64,000 nt of DNA from CAJQQK01 sp963696075. Its GTDB lineage: Bacteria > Pseudomonadota > Alphaproteobacteria > Rhizobiales > Hyphomicrobiaceae. Under the pieces are notes generated by a model. The model saw only the letters and a list, made by a program, of their open reading frames with translations. It was not told the DNA's origin and ran no database searches. This document shows, in pieces, positions 16,792-25,846 of the stretch (position 1 is its first letter; every line of letters begins with the position of its first letter). The stretch is taken from assembly GCA_963696075.1 (NCBI GenBank), contig CAVOJD010000020.1, forward strand, positions 11,720-75,719, read 5' to 3'. The position numbers and the translations under genes were made by a program.

Positions 16792-17256
16792 TCAGCTTTC
16801 ATCAAGCTGCGACCTGAAGCGTTCAATGGCCCGCCGTTCCCGTTTCGTCGGCCGCCCGCCCCCGTCAACCACGGCGCCTTGCCCCGCAGCATAATCAACA
16901 GCCGAAGGGTCCGCCCCATGTGCTGGGCCACCCGACGCCTGCCCGCCAGGCAGCGGCACAATCTCCTCGTAGAGCAAGCGCGCTTCGCTTGCAGGCCCTC
17001 GCCGCGACCCGGTCCCCTCGATTTTGAGCACCCGCACCCCGCGCGCAACCGAGACCGTGACGACATCTCCAACCCGCACGCCATGCGCCGGCTTGGAGAT
17101 CTTCTGGCGGTTGACCCGTACCTTGCCGTCACTGACCAGTCCGCTCGCAAGCGTTCGCGTCTTGGCCACCCGCGCAAACCACAACCACTTGTCGAGCCGC
17201 TGGGCGCCGGCATCGCTTTCAGGGCTGCCACCCGATCCGTCAGGCCGACGCGCCAT
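16792..17256 (-). CDS. S4-domain RNA-binding protein (Hsp15-like)
   Basis: Started at the ATG at 17256 the protein has 154 residues; an ATG 33 bp upstream is possible. Residues 18-75 form an S4 domain (Q-R-L-D-K-W-L-W-F-A-R-V-A-K-T-R, then V-S-D-G-K-V-R-V-N-R, then V-R-V-G-D-V-V-T-V) very like the heat-shock protein Hsp15, which binds 50S subunits carrying stalled nascent chains. The tail is Gly-rich and ends in a basic helix (T-K-R-E-R-R-A-I-E-R-F). It sits just downstream of the Suv3-like helicase on the same strand and is probably co-transcribed with it. Confidence 0.85.
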   Translation of the reverse strand: MARRPDGSGGSPESDAGAQRLDKWLWFARVAKTRTLASGLVSDGKVRVNRQKISKPAHGVRVGDVVTVSVARGVRVLKIEGTGSRRGPASEARLLYEEIVPLPGGQASGGPAHGADPSAVDYAAGQGAVVDGGGRPTKRERRAIERFRSQLDES

Positions 17257-17303
17257 CGTTACACCCGATCTCGACTGCAAGCGTCCCATATGGCGCCAAC
17301 CCG

Positions 17304-20300
17304 TCAGCCATCACGACCCTTATTCAGGCTTTCCTTGAGCGCACTCAGTTTGGCGAAAGGCGAATCGGGATCGATGCCCTTCTGCCGCGCTGGCGCAGAA
17401 CTGTGAACATTCGACGCCCGCCGCCCATCGCGGCGTCCATCGTCGCGCCGCCCATCATCGCGTCGTTTGTTCTTGCCCCTCGGTTTGCCGCCCGCCCGCT
17501 GCTCACCGCTCTTCTCGCCGCCGGCTTGACGCCGCCCGCCGTCTTGCGGCCGCCGCCCCCGACCATCGCCGGCAGCCCGCTGCGCGCCCCCGGCCTCATC
17601 GCCGTCGCGCTGGCCATCACCCTGTCGGCCTCGGCCCCGACCGCGCCGCGCGCCGCCCTCGTGACGCCGCCGCGGCCGCCAGACCTCGATCACAACAACC
17701 TCGGCCGTTTCCGCAGACGCCGCCGCCTCGCCAGCCTCACCAGACCCAGCTTCGCCATCCGCCGACGAACTGGCCGCAGCCTCTCCCGCACCGCTCTGTG
17801 CATCAAATGCCGGCGCATCGCCCGTTGCGGCCGCATCTGCACCAGCGCCAGCGCCATCGTGGTCCGCAGCCGCCGGTTCGTCCGGCGTCGCAGTTCCCGC
17901 GACAGCTTCCGCCGCCGCGACACCTTGAGAGACATCAGGAGCAGCGACTTGCGGCTCCGGTTCGGCTGCGCCGGCATCACCCGCCGCCGCCGTAACGGCT
18001 GTCTCGGTCTCAGTCTCGGTCTCTGACCCCGAATCTGGCTCTGGCGCCACGGCCACAGCGGCCTGGGCCCCATCAGACTCTTGCACGGACGCTTCTGCCG
18101 CTTCCGCCGCGACAGGAGCCCCCGCTTCCCCGTCAGACGCTGCCGGCTCGCCCGCAGCTTTATCTGGCGCGCCATCCGCAACCGCATCCGGCGTCGCCTC
18201 GGCGGCAGCCGGCGCCACCGGCTTCACCTCGCGCTTCGTCGACCGGAACCCAAGTGCCGTCAGCACCTGCCCGAGTTCCTCCGTCGAACATCCAAGGATC
18301 GACATCATCTCAGGAATGACCGTGAAACCACCGTCACCGGTCGAGCCCTTGGGCGGCGTATCGCCCGCCTCCTTGGCGCGCCATCCGAGCAGCGGGCGAA
18401 TGAGATCGGCAAGCCGCTCCAGCATGTCGATGCGCACCGCCCGCGGGCCGCACAAGTGGAACCCGTATGCGCGATAGAATTCGGCTGGAACACCTTCCGC
18501 CGTCGCAGCTGACGTCAGCCCTGGCCGCGGCGCTTCGGGCGGATTTAACGGATCGATGCCGTGGTCCTTGCCATATCTGAGACACCAAAGCGTCAGCAGC
18601 AGATCCGCCGCAGCCGGCTTCAACAGCGCTGGAAAGAAGATGTTGAACGCCCCGAACCGCACGCCATACCGCCGGAGCTGTGCGCGCGAATTCTGATCGA
18701 GCGATTTGAGCTCCTCGGCAACCTCGTCACGCTTCAAGACGCCGAGGTTCTCGCGCAGGCGAAACGCGATGCCCCGCCCGAGCCCATCAACATCCTCTGC
18801 TGTCGCAATATCAACCAGCGGCTTCAGCCGCTCCGCGATCGCCTGCGTCACCCAGTCCTGGCAGCGCTGCAGCACCCGCTCACGGTCGGCGCCTTGCAGC
18901 GACTCGTCCGCGATCAGCGACACTTGCGGCTTGAGCGGATCATCACTCGCCTCGAGCTGCGCGATGTCATCGCCCCGCCAACTGAGCCGGCCATCCCGCG
19001 AGAGCGAGAACACCTCTGCCTTCGCCGCCACGACGCGCCGCGCCCGCATCGACATTTCCCGCGCCAGCACCTGACCTGCCGCATTCCGCGTCGCCCGCCC
19101 CTCAAGCCCTTCCGCCTGGGAGTCGGGAATGTAGCGAAACCCTTTCAGGCTTCCAACGAAGTGGTTCTCGACATGGATCGAACCGTCTTCGCCGATTTCG
19201 GCTGCAAGGTGCTGATTGTCCTTCATGCCCTTCATCAGCGCACTGGCCCGGGCATCCACGAACCGTTGTGTCAGGCAGGCATGCAGCGCATCCGACAGAT
19301 TGTCTTCAATTTCGCGCGTGCGCCCTTGCCAGTGTTCCGGGTCGGCCAGCCAATCCGGCCGCGCGGCAACAAACGTCCACGTCCGGATATGCGCAAGACG
19401 GTTCGACAGCGTGTCGATATCCCCATCCGTCCGCGCCGCAAATTCAACCTGTCCCTTGAACCAGTCCTCGTCGATCCGCCCGCTGCTGCTCTTCAGGAAT
19501 TTGAACACGTTGGCGACAAGCTCGGCATGGTTCTGCGAGGAAATCTTCCTGTAGTCAGGGATCTGGCACACGTCCCAGAGCTTTTCGACATCCTGCGGCG
19601 AGCGCACCAGTTCGACGACCTCCTGGTCCCGCGAGACCGCCTCCAGCGCATCGAGATCATCGCTCGAGCGCGCGCGCATCAACCGCCGATTGTCCGGCAG
19701 CGCCATCAGGCTCTGGCGCAGGGCCTCGACATTCGAGAAATCGAGCGCACGCGCACGCCACTGCAACGTCTTGATTGCCTCGAACTCATGGTTCTCGAGC
19801 CGGTCGACCAGTTCCTGTTCCAGCGGCTCTGCATCCCCCGTCACCCCGAAGGTGCCGTCGTTCATATGCCGTCCCGCACGCCCGGCGATCTGCGCGAGTT
19901 CCGCCGGCATCAGATTGCGGAACTTGGTGCCATCGAATTTTCTGAGGCTCGAAAACGCGACATGATCGACATCGAGATTGAGCCCCATCCCGATCGCATC
20001 GGTTGCAACCATGAAGTCGACGTCGCCCGATTGATAGAGCGCGACCTGCGCGTTGCGCGTCCGCGGCGATAGCGCACCGAGAACAACCGCCGCCCCCCCG
20101 CGCTGCTGCCGGATCAATTCCGCGATTTTGTAGACCTCAGCCGCCGAGAACGCCACGATCGCCGAGCGCGCCGGCAGTCGCGTGATCTTCTTCTGCCCCG
20201 AGTAGGTCAGCTTCGAAAGCCGCGGCCGCGATATGAAATTCGCGCCGGACACGATATCTCCGATCGCCTCGCGCATCGTCGAAGCGCCGAGCACCAATGT

Positions 20301-20675
20301 CTCGAGCTGGCCGCGCGCATGCAACAACCGGTCCGTGAAGACGTGCCCCCGCTCCGGGTCGGCGGCAAGCTGGATCTCGTCGATCGCGAGAAAATCAACC
20401 GTCACGTCCTGCGGCATCGCCTCGACGGTGCAGACCCAGTAACGCGCACCTTCCGGCTTGATTTTCTCCTCGCCCGTAATCAGGGCAACCTTGTCAGGCC
20501 CGACCCGCACGGAGATCCGGTCGTAGATCTCGCGCGCGAGCAGCCTCAGCGGCAAACCGATCATGCCGGACTGGTGGCCGAGCATGCGCTCGATGGCGAG
20601 ATGTGTCTTGCCGGTATTGGTAGGACCGAGCACCGCGGTCAACTGGCGGATGCGGGTCATATTGTCGACGCCCAT
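17304..20675 (-). CDS. Suv3-like DExH RNA helicase with long disordered C-terminal tail
   Basis: The 1123-residue protein begins with a helicase core: Walker A G-P-T-N-T-G-K-T-H (residues 17-25), R-L-L-A-R-E-I, motif II D-E-I-Q-L-A-A-D-P-E-R-G, motif III L-G-A-S-T-M-R, V-L-G-A-L-S-P-R-T-R, A-T-D-A-I-G-M-G-L-N-L and Q-I-A-G-R-A-G-R. This is the signature set of Suv3, the mitochondrial degradosome helicase. About residues 808-990 are Ala/Glu/Pro-rich and acidic, about 990-1090 are Arg/Gly/Asp-rich and basic, and the end has the conserved D-P-D-S-P-F-A-K-L. RNA unwinding and turnover is the expected role; the tail probably binds RNA or partners. Confidence 0.88.
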   Translation of the reverse strand: MGVDNMTRIRQLTAVLGPTNTGKTHLAIERMLGHQSGMIGLPLRLLAREIYDRISVRVGPDKVALITGEEKIKPEGARYWVCTVEAMPQDVTVDFLAIDEIQLAADPERGHVFTDRLLHARGQLETLVLGASTMREAIGDIVSGANFISRPRLSKLTYSGQKKITRLPARSAIVAFSAAEVYKIAELIRQQRGGAAVVLGALSPRTRNAQVALYQSGDVDFMVATDAIGMGLNLDVDHVAFSSLRKFDGTKFRNLMPAELAQIAGRAGRHMNDGTFGVTGDAEPLEQELVDRLENHEFEAIKTLQWRARALDFSNVEALRQSLMALPDNRRLMRARSSDDLDALEAVSRDQEVVELVRSPQDVEKLWDVCQIPDYRKISSQNHAELVANVFKFLKSSSGRIDEDWFKGQVEFAARTDGDIDTLSNRLAHIRTWTFVAARPDWLADPEHWQGRTREIEDNLSDALHACLTQRFVDARASALMKGMKDNQHLAAEIGEDGSIHVENHFVGSLKGFRYIPDSQAEGLEGRATRNAAGQVLAREMSMRARRVVAAKAEVFSLSRDGRLSWRGDDIAQLEASDDPLKPQVSLIADESLQGADRERVLQRCQDWVTQAIAERLKPLVDIATAEDVDGLGRGIAFRLRENLGVLKRDEVAEELKSLDQNSRAQLRRYGVRFGAFNIFFPALLKPAAADLLLTLWCLRYGKDHGIDPLNPPEAPRPGLTSAATAEGVPAEFYRAYGFHLCGPRAVRIDMLERLADLIRPLLGWRAKEAGDTPPKGSTGDGGFTVIPEMMSILGCSTEELGQVLTALGFRSTKREVKPVAPAAAEATPDAVADGAPDKAAGEPAASDGEAGAPVAAEAAEASVQESDGAQAAVAVAPEPDSGSETETETETAVTAAAGDAGAAEPEPQVAAPDVSQGVAAAEAVAGTATPDEPAAADHDGAGAGADAAATGDAPAFDAQSGAGEAAASSSADGEAGSGEAGEAAASAETAEVVVIEVWRPRRRHEGGARRGRGRGRQGDGQRDGDEAGGAQRAAGDGRGRRPQDGGRRQAGGEKSGEQRAGGKPRGKNKRRDDGRRDDGRRDGRRASNVHSSAPARQKGIDPDSPFAKLSALKESLNKGRDG

Positions 20676-20822
20676 GTGTCAGGAACTCTCCGGGGATGAG
20701 ATGCGATCCTGGCATCGCAGACCCAGCGCGATATATCAAGTCTCACGCCAACATGGCCCATCGGCCGAAACTGCCATGATCCTGCCCAGGCGCGCCACGC
20801 AACCGGCCCGTTTCGACCCCGG

Positions 20823-21674
20823 TCAATGGCGCAGCGCGATGCGCTGGCGCCGCCCGTCGACGATCTCGACGCGCCGCGACGCAATCGCGACCGTCCCATA
20901 GCCCGTCGGCACTGTGATCAGATACGGCACGAAAAGATCGGCATCCGGAACCGGCCTCAAAACCACTTCGATATTCCGGTTATTGGCCATTTCAGTCATC
21001 GATTTACTGGGCTTGTGGCCTGCAATCGGCGTGAACCGGACCCGGCACACCGCACCGAGCCGCGGCTGCCCGCTGTTGCCCCGCTCCTCGATCCGCCGCT
21101 GCCCCTTCGCCTCCAGCGCAAGCTTGAAGCGCATGCGCCCCTCGAACACATCGACACTGCCCTGGCAGGGATTGCGTTTGGCCCCAAGCGTCATCGCCAT
21201 GATGGCGCTCATCGGGTCCATCACATTTTTGAGATGCTCCGGCTTGATCGCGACCCGCTTGGACGATTCCTTGAGCGGTGGCCGATTGGCGAGTTCAGCC
21301 ACATCGCCGCGCGCAAAACGGATTGCGCTGCGAAACGCCTTCCGGTTGGAGCGATAGTTGAACTCGAACGCCTCCGGCGACAGTGTCTTACGGATATTGC
21401 CGCGCGATACGGAGCGACTGGTCCATTTGAAGGCGCCAAACAGCAATTTAATGCTCGTCGCGCTGTTGATCGTGTAGCTGCCGCCATCGATCTTGGAATC
21501 AAACGTGAAGTCGCCGATGCTCACCCCGGCATAACTGACCTCATAGTTCGCCTTCACCGACCGCGCATCCTGTGCAGCCGCACTCAGGCTGCCCAATCCG
21601 CTCAAGCCAGCAATCGCCACCACAACGGTCAGCTGCGTGCGATACCCCGGCCTGTCAAAACTGTCGCTCGTCAT
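20823..21674 (-). CDS. DUF3108 domain protein, exported
   Basis: A 283-residue protein with a signal peptide (basic start, LTVVVAIAGLSGLGSLSAAA, cleavage near residue 35). The mature part has the DUF3108 pattern: A-N-Y-E-V-S-Y-A-G-V-S-I-G-D-F near 42-56, repeated beta strands, D-P-M-S-A-I near 152, and a Cys pair (C-Q-G and A-V-C-R). The fold is a lipocalin-like beta barrel in related structures; the biological role is unknown. Its ATG overlaps the stop of a small upstream ORF (ATGA). Confidence 0.8.
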   Translation of the reverse strand: MTSDSFDRPGYRTQLTVVVAIAGLSGLGSLSAAAQDARSVKANYEVSYAGVSIGDFTFDSKIDGGSYTINSATSIKLLFGAFKWTSRSVSRGNIRKTLSPEAFEFNYRSNRKAFRSAIRFARGDVAELANRPPLKESSKRVAIKPEHLKNVMDPMSAIMAMTLGAKRNPCQGSVDVFEGRMRFKLALEAKGQRRIEERGNSGQPRLGAVCRVRFTPIAGHKPSKSMTEMANNRNIEVVLRPVPDADLFVPYLITVPTGYGTVAIASRRVEIVDGRRQRIALRH

Positions 21675-21895
21675 TCTTGTGCCCCCGACGCCTCGCCGGC
21701 GATCCCGGCCGGCCCAATCGATCCCAGAACTCGATTACAGAACTCGATCCTTGCGCTCAAATCACGAGCTTGTGCCAATTTCCACGCCCCAGCCTCAGTG
21801 ATTTTGGGCCGGTGGAGCGCCCGCACGCCCCCGCCGAACCGCCCGCACCATTCCGTAAACACTATGTCGCCATTATGGTAGATCACAGGTTGCAT
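21671..21895 (-). CDS. Possible small protein coupled to the DUF3108 gene
   Basis: A 74-codon ORF starting at ATG 21895 (GGAGG lies directly upstream, closer than ideal) and ending with TGA that shares ATGA with the DUF3108 start. The protein contains I-Y-H-N-G-D-I-V-F-T-E-W-C-G and a basic middle, and looks more protein-like than most shadow ORFs, but I know no family. The tight stop/start overlap is the main support. Confidence 0.4.
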   Translation of the reverse strand: MQPVIYHNGDIVFTEWCGRFGGGVRALHRPKITEAGAWKLAQARDLSARIEFCNRVLGSIGPAGIAGEASGAQE

Positions 21896-21994
21896 CACCT
21901 CCGACCATCACCCGGTCCCCAGATTTCTGGTCCTGCTCGGCTCGAATACGCCCCGCCACGACCAAAAAATGCCCCTCTTGAGCCCCCCGAAGAC

Positions 21995-22024
21995 TTGACG
22001 CCGGCCGCGGAACGCCCCTATACG
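21995..22024 (+). promoter_or_regulatory. Sigma-70-type promoter of rpmB
   Basis: TTGACG (21995-22000) and TATACG (22019-22024) are separated by 18 bp and lie about 120 bp before the rpmB start. It is one of the best -35/-10 pairs in the window and fits a strongly expressed ribosomal protein gene. Confidence 0.6.
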
Positions 22025-22144
22025 ATGGCCTTAGCAACGTAACAGGCGGCGTCATGCCGCTTGAATGCGTTGTCCTTTCCCGATATCGAACCCGGACACA
22101 GGGTGCGAGCGCGCTCAACGCGGCGCTCCCCAGGAGTATTTTTG

Positions 22145-22471
22145 ATGACCAGGAAGTGCGAACTGACCGGCAAATTGCCGATGTCCGGCCAGATCCGGTC
22201 CCACGCCGAGAACAAGACCAAGCGCGTGTTCCGTCCGAACCTGTGCCAGGTCACCTTGATGAGCGAGATCCTGAACCGCTCGTACCGCCTCAAGGTCTCG
22301 GCCCACGCCTTGAAAACCGTCGAGCATCGCGGCGGCCTTGATGCCTTCCTCATGAAGGCCCGCAAGGACACGCTCTCGCCGCGCGTGCAGAAGATCAAGC
22401 GCGATGTCGCGAAAGCCAAGGACGAGCAGGCGGCAGCAGCACCCGCTGCGGCAGAACCCGCCTCAGCTTGA
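22145..22471 (+). CDS. rpmB: 50S ribosomal protein L28
   Basis: Start ATG 22145 follows AGGAG; the frame stays open upstream but carries no homology. The 108-residue protein has the L28 sequence M-T-R-K-C-E-L-T-G-K, then N-K-T-K-R-V-F-R-P-N-L and L-K-V-S-A-H-A-L-K-T-V-E-H. A short Ala/Glu tail at the C-terminus is usual in alphaproteobacteria. The last 9 bases overlap the end of the convergent phytase-like gene. Confidence 0.96.
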   Translation: MTRKCELTGKLPMSGQIRSHAENKTKRVFRPNLCQVTLMSEILNRSYRLKVSAHALKTVEHRGGLDAFLMKARKDTLSPRVQKIKRDVAKAKDEQAAAAPAAAEPASA

Positions 22472-23587
22472 ATCTTTTGAGGCCTTCACAGGCTTCTTGT
22501 CCGGGATCGCCTCGAACTGCAGCAGCAACGTGCGCTGCAGGAAGCCGTTGAAGTTGTTGTCCGAGATCATCGTCAGGATCAACCGCCCGCGCGTGTCACG
22601 ATGCACCGCGAGCCCTTCCATATTGTCGATCTCATGACGCATGTCCGCGCGCAGTAGAACGCGCCCATCAAGCACGGCCCCCGGCTTGATATCATACCCC
22701 TCGATGCGCCGGACCCGCATCTTCACCCCTTCAGACCACCTGAACCGGCGCTCGAGCACATAAAGCTCGCCGCCGGGCCCGAATGCGATATCCGTGACGT
22801 CGAACCCCTCGACATCGGTGAGCGCGATCGCCTGTGGTTTGCCCTTGATCCAAAGCCAGCCCCGGTGATGGCCGTTCGGGTCAATCGAACGCTCGGCGAA
22901 TGCAAGCACGCTCTTTTTGTATTTGCCACCCTCCGGCACCAGGGCAACGGCCTCGAAGCCCTTGTTGGATGGCAGCCGGCGCGGCGGCCTCAGATACCCG
23001 ACCGGCGCCTTCAGTTCCCCATCGACGATGTCGAACGTCCCGATCCGCTGATTGCGCTCGAAGGCAACCAGCGCCTGGCCCGCCTTCAGTGTCCCCTTGA
23101 TTAGCCGCAGAGCTTCCGCGTCCCGGTCCTCGATACGTTCCAACTGGCGGCCACGCAGCGCGAGTAGCGGCCCGATCCGCGCACGAACAAGCCCCGCCGG
23201 CACCCCGCGCGCCGAAACCAGCTCTGCTCTCATCCACGTGCCGGCATCCGACACCGCCAGCAAGGATTTGCCGTCCGGCGACAATTCGAGCCCCGAATAT
23301 CCACCGAACGCCTTGTCTCTTCCGTCGAGAACCAGCCCCCCGATAAACCGCAGGCTGCCAAAAACCTCTGTCTCATCGCCGGATTTGAGAAATCGGCGCA
23401 CGGGCCGCGCTGTCACCTCGACATCACGCACCGCCGCACCGCTATCGTCCGGCTTCTGTGAAGCTGCCGCTGCGGCCGCAAAAATCACAAGCACCCCGCC
23501 CGCGATCAGCCCGCCGCGGCGCCAGCCCGACCGCGGCCACAGCCACCTTTTGACACGGGACCTCAGTTCCAAAATACTTGTCCCCAT
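22463..23587 (-). CDS. Phytase-like esterase-family protein, exported
   Basis: Started at ATG 23587 the protein has 374 residues and an N-terminal TM/signal segment (GGLIAGGVLVIFAAAAAA near residues 24-41). The rest fits the phytase-like esterase beta-propeller family: G-G-L-V-L-D-G near 85, G-G-Y-S-G-L-E-L-S-P-D-G near 98-109, A-V-S-D-A-G-T-W, N-K-G-F-E-A-V-A-L near 205, and I-D-N-M-E-G-L-A-V-H near 332. The actual substrate of this family is not established. The gene is convergent with and overlaps rpmB by 9 bp. Confidence 0.8.
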   Translation of the reverse strand: MGTSILELRSRVKRWLWPRSGWRRGGLIAGGVLVIFAAAAAASQKPDDSGAAVRDVEVTARPVRRFLKSGDETEVFGSLRFIGGLVLDGRDKAFGGYSGLELSPDGKSLLAVSDAGTWMRAELVSARGVPAGLVRARIGPLLALRGRQLERIEDRDAEALRLIKGTLKAGQALVAFERNQRIGTFDIVDGELKAPVGYLRPPRRLPSNKGFEAVALVPEGGKYKKSVLAFAERSIDPNGHHRGWLWIKGKPQAIALTDVEGFDVTDIAFGPGGELYVLERRFRWSEGVKMRVRRIEGYDIKPGAVLDGRVLLRADMRHEIDNMEGLAVHRDTRGRLILTMISDNNFNGFLQRTLLLQFEAIPDKKPVKASKDSS

Positions 23588-23737
23588 CACGAAAGGCCTG
23601 AATTGTCCCAATAGGCTTGAAATCGAAGGCCAGGTGCCGGGCGATCGGCAATCAACGGTCGCCCCACGTATGCCCTTGCGCGAATAATCTCGCAACAACC
23701 CGACGTAATTTGGCCTGACGCGATTGGGGTCCGGCAG

Positions 23738-23790
23738 GATTTGGCCCGGGCTGGATTTGGCCAGGCTGATTTGGCCAGGTTGATTTGGAA
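23738..23790. repeat. Degenerate tandem repeat of about 14-16 bp
   Basis: GATTTGGCCaGGcT-like units start at 23738 (16 bp), 23754 (14 bp), 23768 (14 bp) and 23782 (partial). They lie in the short gap between the phytase-like gene and cobT. A related TAATTTGGCCTGACG occurs just before. Confidence 0.85.
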
Positions 23791-23860
23791 AGCCAACACC
23801 GAAGCCCTTGGCACCGGACCAATGCCCGCACCGATAATCTGCCAGGACAATCTGCCCCGG

Positions 23861-25747
23861 CTATCGGCCCCGCCGTGCCCCCGCCCCCGCGTGCGCCCCT
23901 TTGGCCGGACCACTGCTCTCCTCAAAGAGGTCCACGAGCTGATCCGTCATCGCACCGGCAAGTTCACTCGGATCGGTAATCGTCACCGCCCGCCGGTAGT
24001 AGCGCGTCACGTCGTGTCCAATCCCGATGGCGATCAGCTCAACCGGAGACTTCGTCTCGATTTCCTTGATGACCTGTCGCAGATGCAGCTCGAGATACGA
24101 ACCGGAGTTGACCGACAGCGTCGAGTCGTCGACCGGCGCACCATCCGAGATCATCATCAAGATGCGCCGCTGCTCCGGCCGCCCCAGCATCCGATGATGC
24201 GCCCACGCCAGCGCTTCACCGTCGATATTCTCCTTGAGCAGCCCCTCACGCATCATCAGCGCAAGATTTCTCTTCGCCCGCCGCCACGGTGCATCGGCTG
24301 ACTTGTAGACGATATGGCGCAGATCATTGAGCCGGCCCGGGTTCCCAGGCTTGCCCGCCGCCAGCCACGCCTCGCGAGATTGCCCACCCTTCCACGCCCG
24401 TGTCGTGAAGCCGAGGATCTCGACCTTCACACCGCACCGCTCCAGCGTCCGCGCCAGAATGTCGGCACAGCACGCCGCCACCATGATCGGTCGCCCGCGC
24501 ATACTGCCGGAATTGTCGAGCAGCAGCGTTACCACCGTGTCACGGAAATCAGTGTCACGCTCCCGCTTGAACGTCAGCGGATACATCGGATCGATAATGA
24601 TCCGCGTCAGCCGCGCCGCATCCAGCACGCCTTCTTCAATATCGAAATCCCAGGCGCGGTTCTGTTGCGCGAGCAGCCGGCGCTGCAGCTTGTTGGCAAG
24701 CCGTGCAACCACGCTCGACAGCGCCCTCAACTCCTTGTCGAGGAACGTACGCAGCCGGTCGAGCTCCTCCGGCGTCGAAAGCTCCTCCGCCGAGATCTCT
24801 TCATCGAACGTCTTGTTGTAGACCGAGTACCCGAACGCTTCCGGGTTATCGAGCACCGACTGGTTCGGCCGCCAAGGCTCATCTGAATCCGCCGGATCCT
24901 CGCCATCGGCCTCCATTTCGAAGTCTTCAGCGTCCGACGAATCGGTCGCGTCCTCGTATTCGCCGTCCTCGCCCTGCGCCATCTGCTCTTCGTTGGCGCG
25001 CTCCTGGCCGTCGGTCTGATCGCCCGACTCATCGCTCTGATCAGCACCCTCGTCCTGATCGTCCGATGTTTCCGTCTCGTCCTCGTCCTGATCGCCCTCC
25101 GACGCCTCTTCCGCGAGGTCGAGCATCCGAAGCAGATCCTGAATGACGGCTGCAAACTTTACCTGGTCGTCGGCCAGTTCGCTCATGCGCTGGAACGTAT
25201 CGCCGGCACGCTCCTCGATGATCGGCCGCCAGACATCCACCAGCGCCTTGGCCGTCGCCGGCGGCGCCTGCCCCGTCAACTCCTCGCGCACAATCAGCGA
25301 CAACGCTTCATCCAGCGGCGCTTCTTCATGCGCCGTAATGTCCATGAACCGCCCGTGGGAATAGTGATCCTCGACTTTGGCGGAAAGGTTGGCCGCCATC
25401 CCGGGCATCCGGTTCGACCCCAGCGCCTCCACGCGGGCCTGCTCGACAGCCTCGAACACGTCGCGCGCCGGCCCCGCTTGCGGCGCCAGCTTGCGATGGA
25501 CTTTCTCATCATGGCACGCAGCCGTCAGCGCCAGACTGTCCGCCCAACCGCGCGCAACAGCGATTTCCCGCGCCGTCGGCACCCGTGAGGGCTCCGGCAA
25601 TTGCACGCCCTTGCCCGCAAGCGCCGGCCGTCCCGCCGAATAGGAAACCTCCAGCTCGCCATCCGCTGCAATCGCGCGCACCGTTGATGCCAGTGCCCGC
25701 TTGAACGGTTCTACCGGTGCCTCTTTGCGATTGCTGCCGCTGGACAT
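23861..25747 (-). CDS. cobT: Cobaltochelatase subunit CobT
   Basis: A 628-residue protein with the CobT organisation: an N-terminal helical domain, a very acidic Asp/Glu/Ser/Gln region (about residues 215-295), and a C-terminal von Willebrand A domain with the MIDAS motif D-N-S-G-S-M-R-G near residue 408 and I-S-D-G-A-P-V-D-D further on. With CobS it forms the AAA+/MIDAS complex that drives CobN to insert cobalt in aerobic cobalamin synthesis. CobN is not in the window. It lies 100 bp downstream of cobS on the same strand. Confidence 0.95.
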   Translation of the reverse strand: MSSGSNRKEAPVEPFKRALASTVRAIAADGELEVSYSAGRPALAGKGVQLPEPSRVPTAREIAVARGWADSLALTAACHDEKVHRKLAPQAGPARDVFEAVEQARVEALGSNRMPGMAANLSAKVEDHYSHGRFMDITAHEEAPLDEALSLIVREELTGQAPPATAKALVDVWRPIIEERAGDTFQRMSELADDQVKFAAVIQDLLRMLDLAEEASEGDQDEDETETSDDQDEGADQSDESGDQTDGQERANEEQMAQGEDGEYEDATDSSDAEDFEMEADGEDPADSDEPWRPNQSVLDNPEAFGYSVYNKTFDEEISAEELSTPEELDRLRTFLDKELRALSSVVARLANKLQRRLLAQQNRAWDFDIEEGVLDAARLTRIIIDPMYPLTFKRERDTDFRDTVVTLLLDNSGSMRGRPIMVAACCADILARTLERCGVKVEILGFTTRAWKGGQSREAWLAAGKPGNPGRLNDLRHIVYKSADAPWRRAKRNLALMMREGLLKENIDGEALAWAHHRMLGRPEQRRILMMISDGAPVDDSTLSVNSGSYLELHLRQVIKEIETKSPVELIAIGIGHDVTRYYRRAVTITDPSELAGAMTDQLVDLFEESSGPAKGAHAGAGARRGR

Positions 25748-25846
25748 CTACGCTGACCTGTCTGACCTGTGGGGCGGAACGGCTGAGCGGCGGGCACACC
25801 GGCTTGATGACCGGCCACCCACGCACCAACAGCCCGCCATCTCCAT

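Noticed and set aside
18561..20072. 503-codon plus-strand ORF
   Set aside because: It is antisense to the Suv3-like helicase core, is Arg/Pro-rich and has no family features; typical of high-GC reverse frames.
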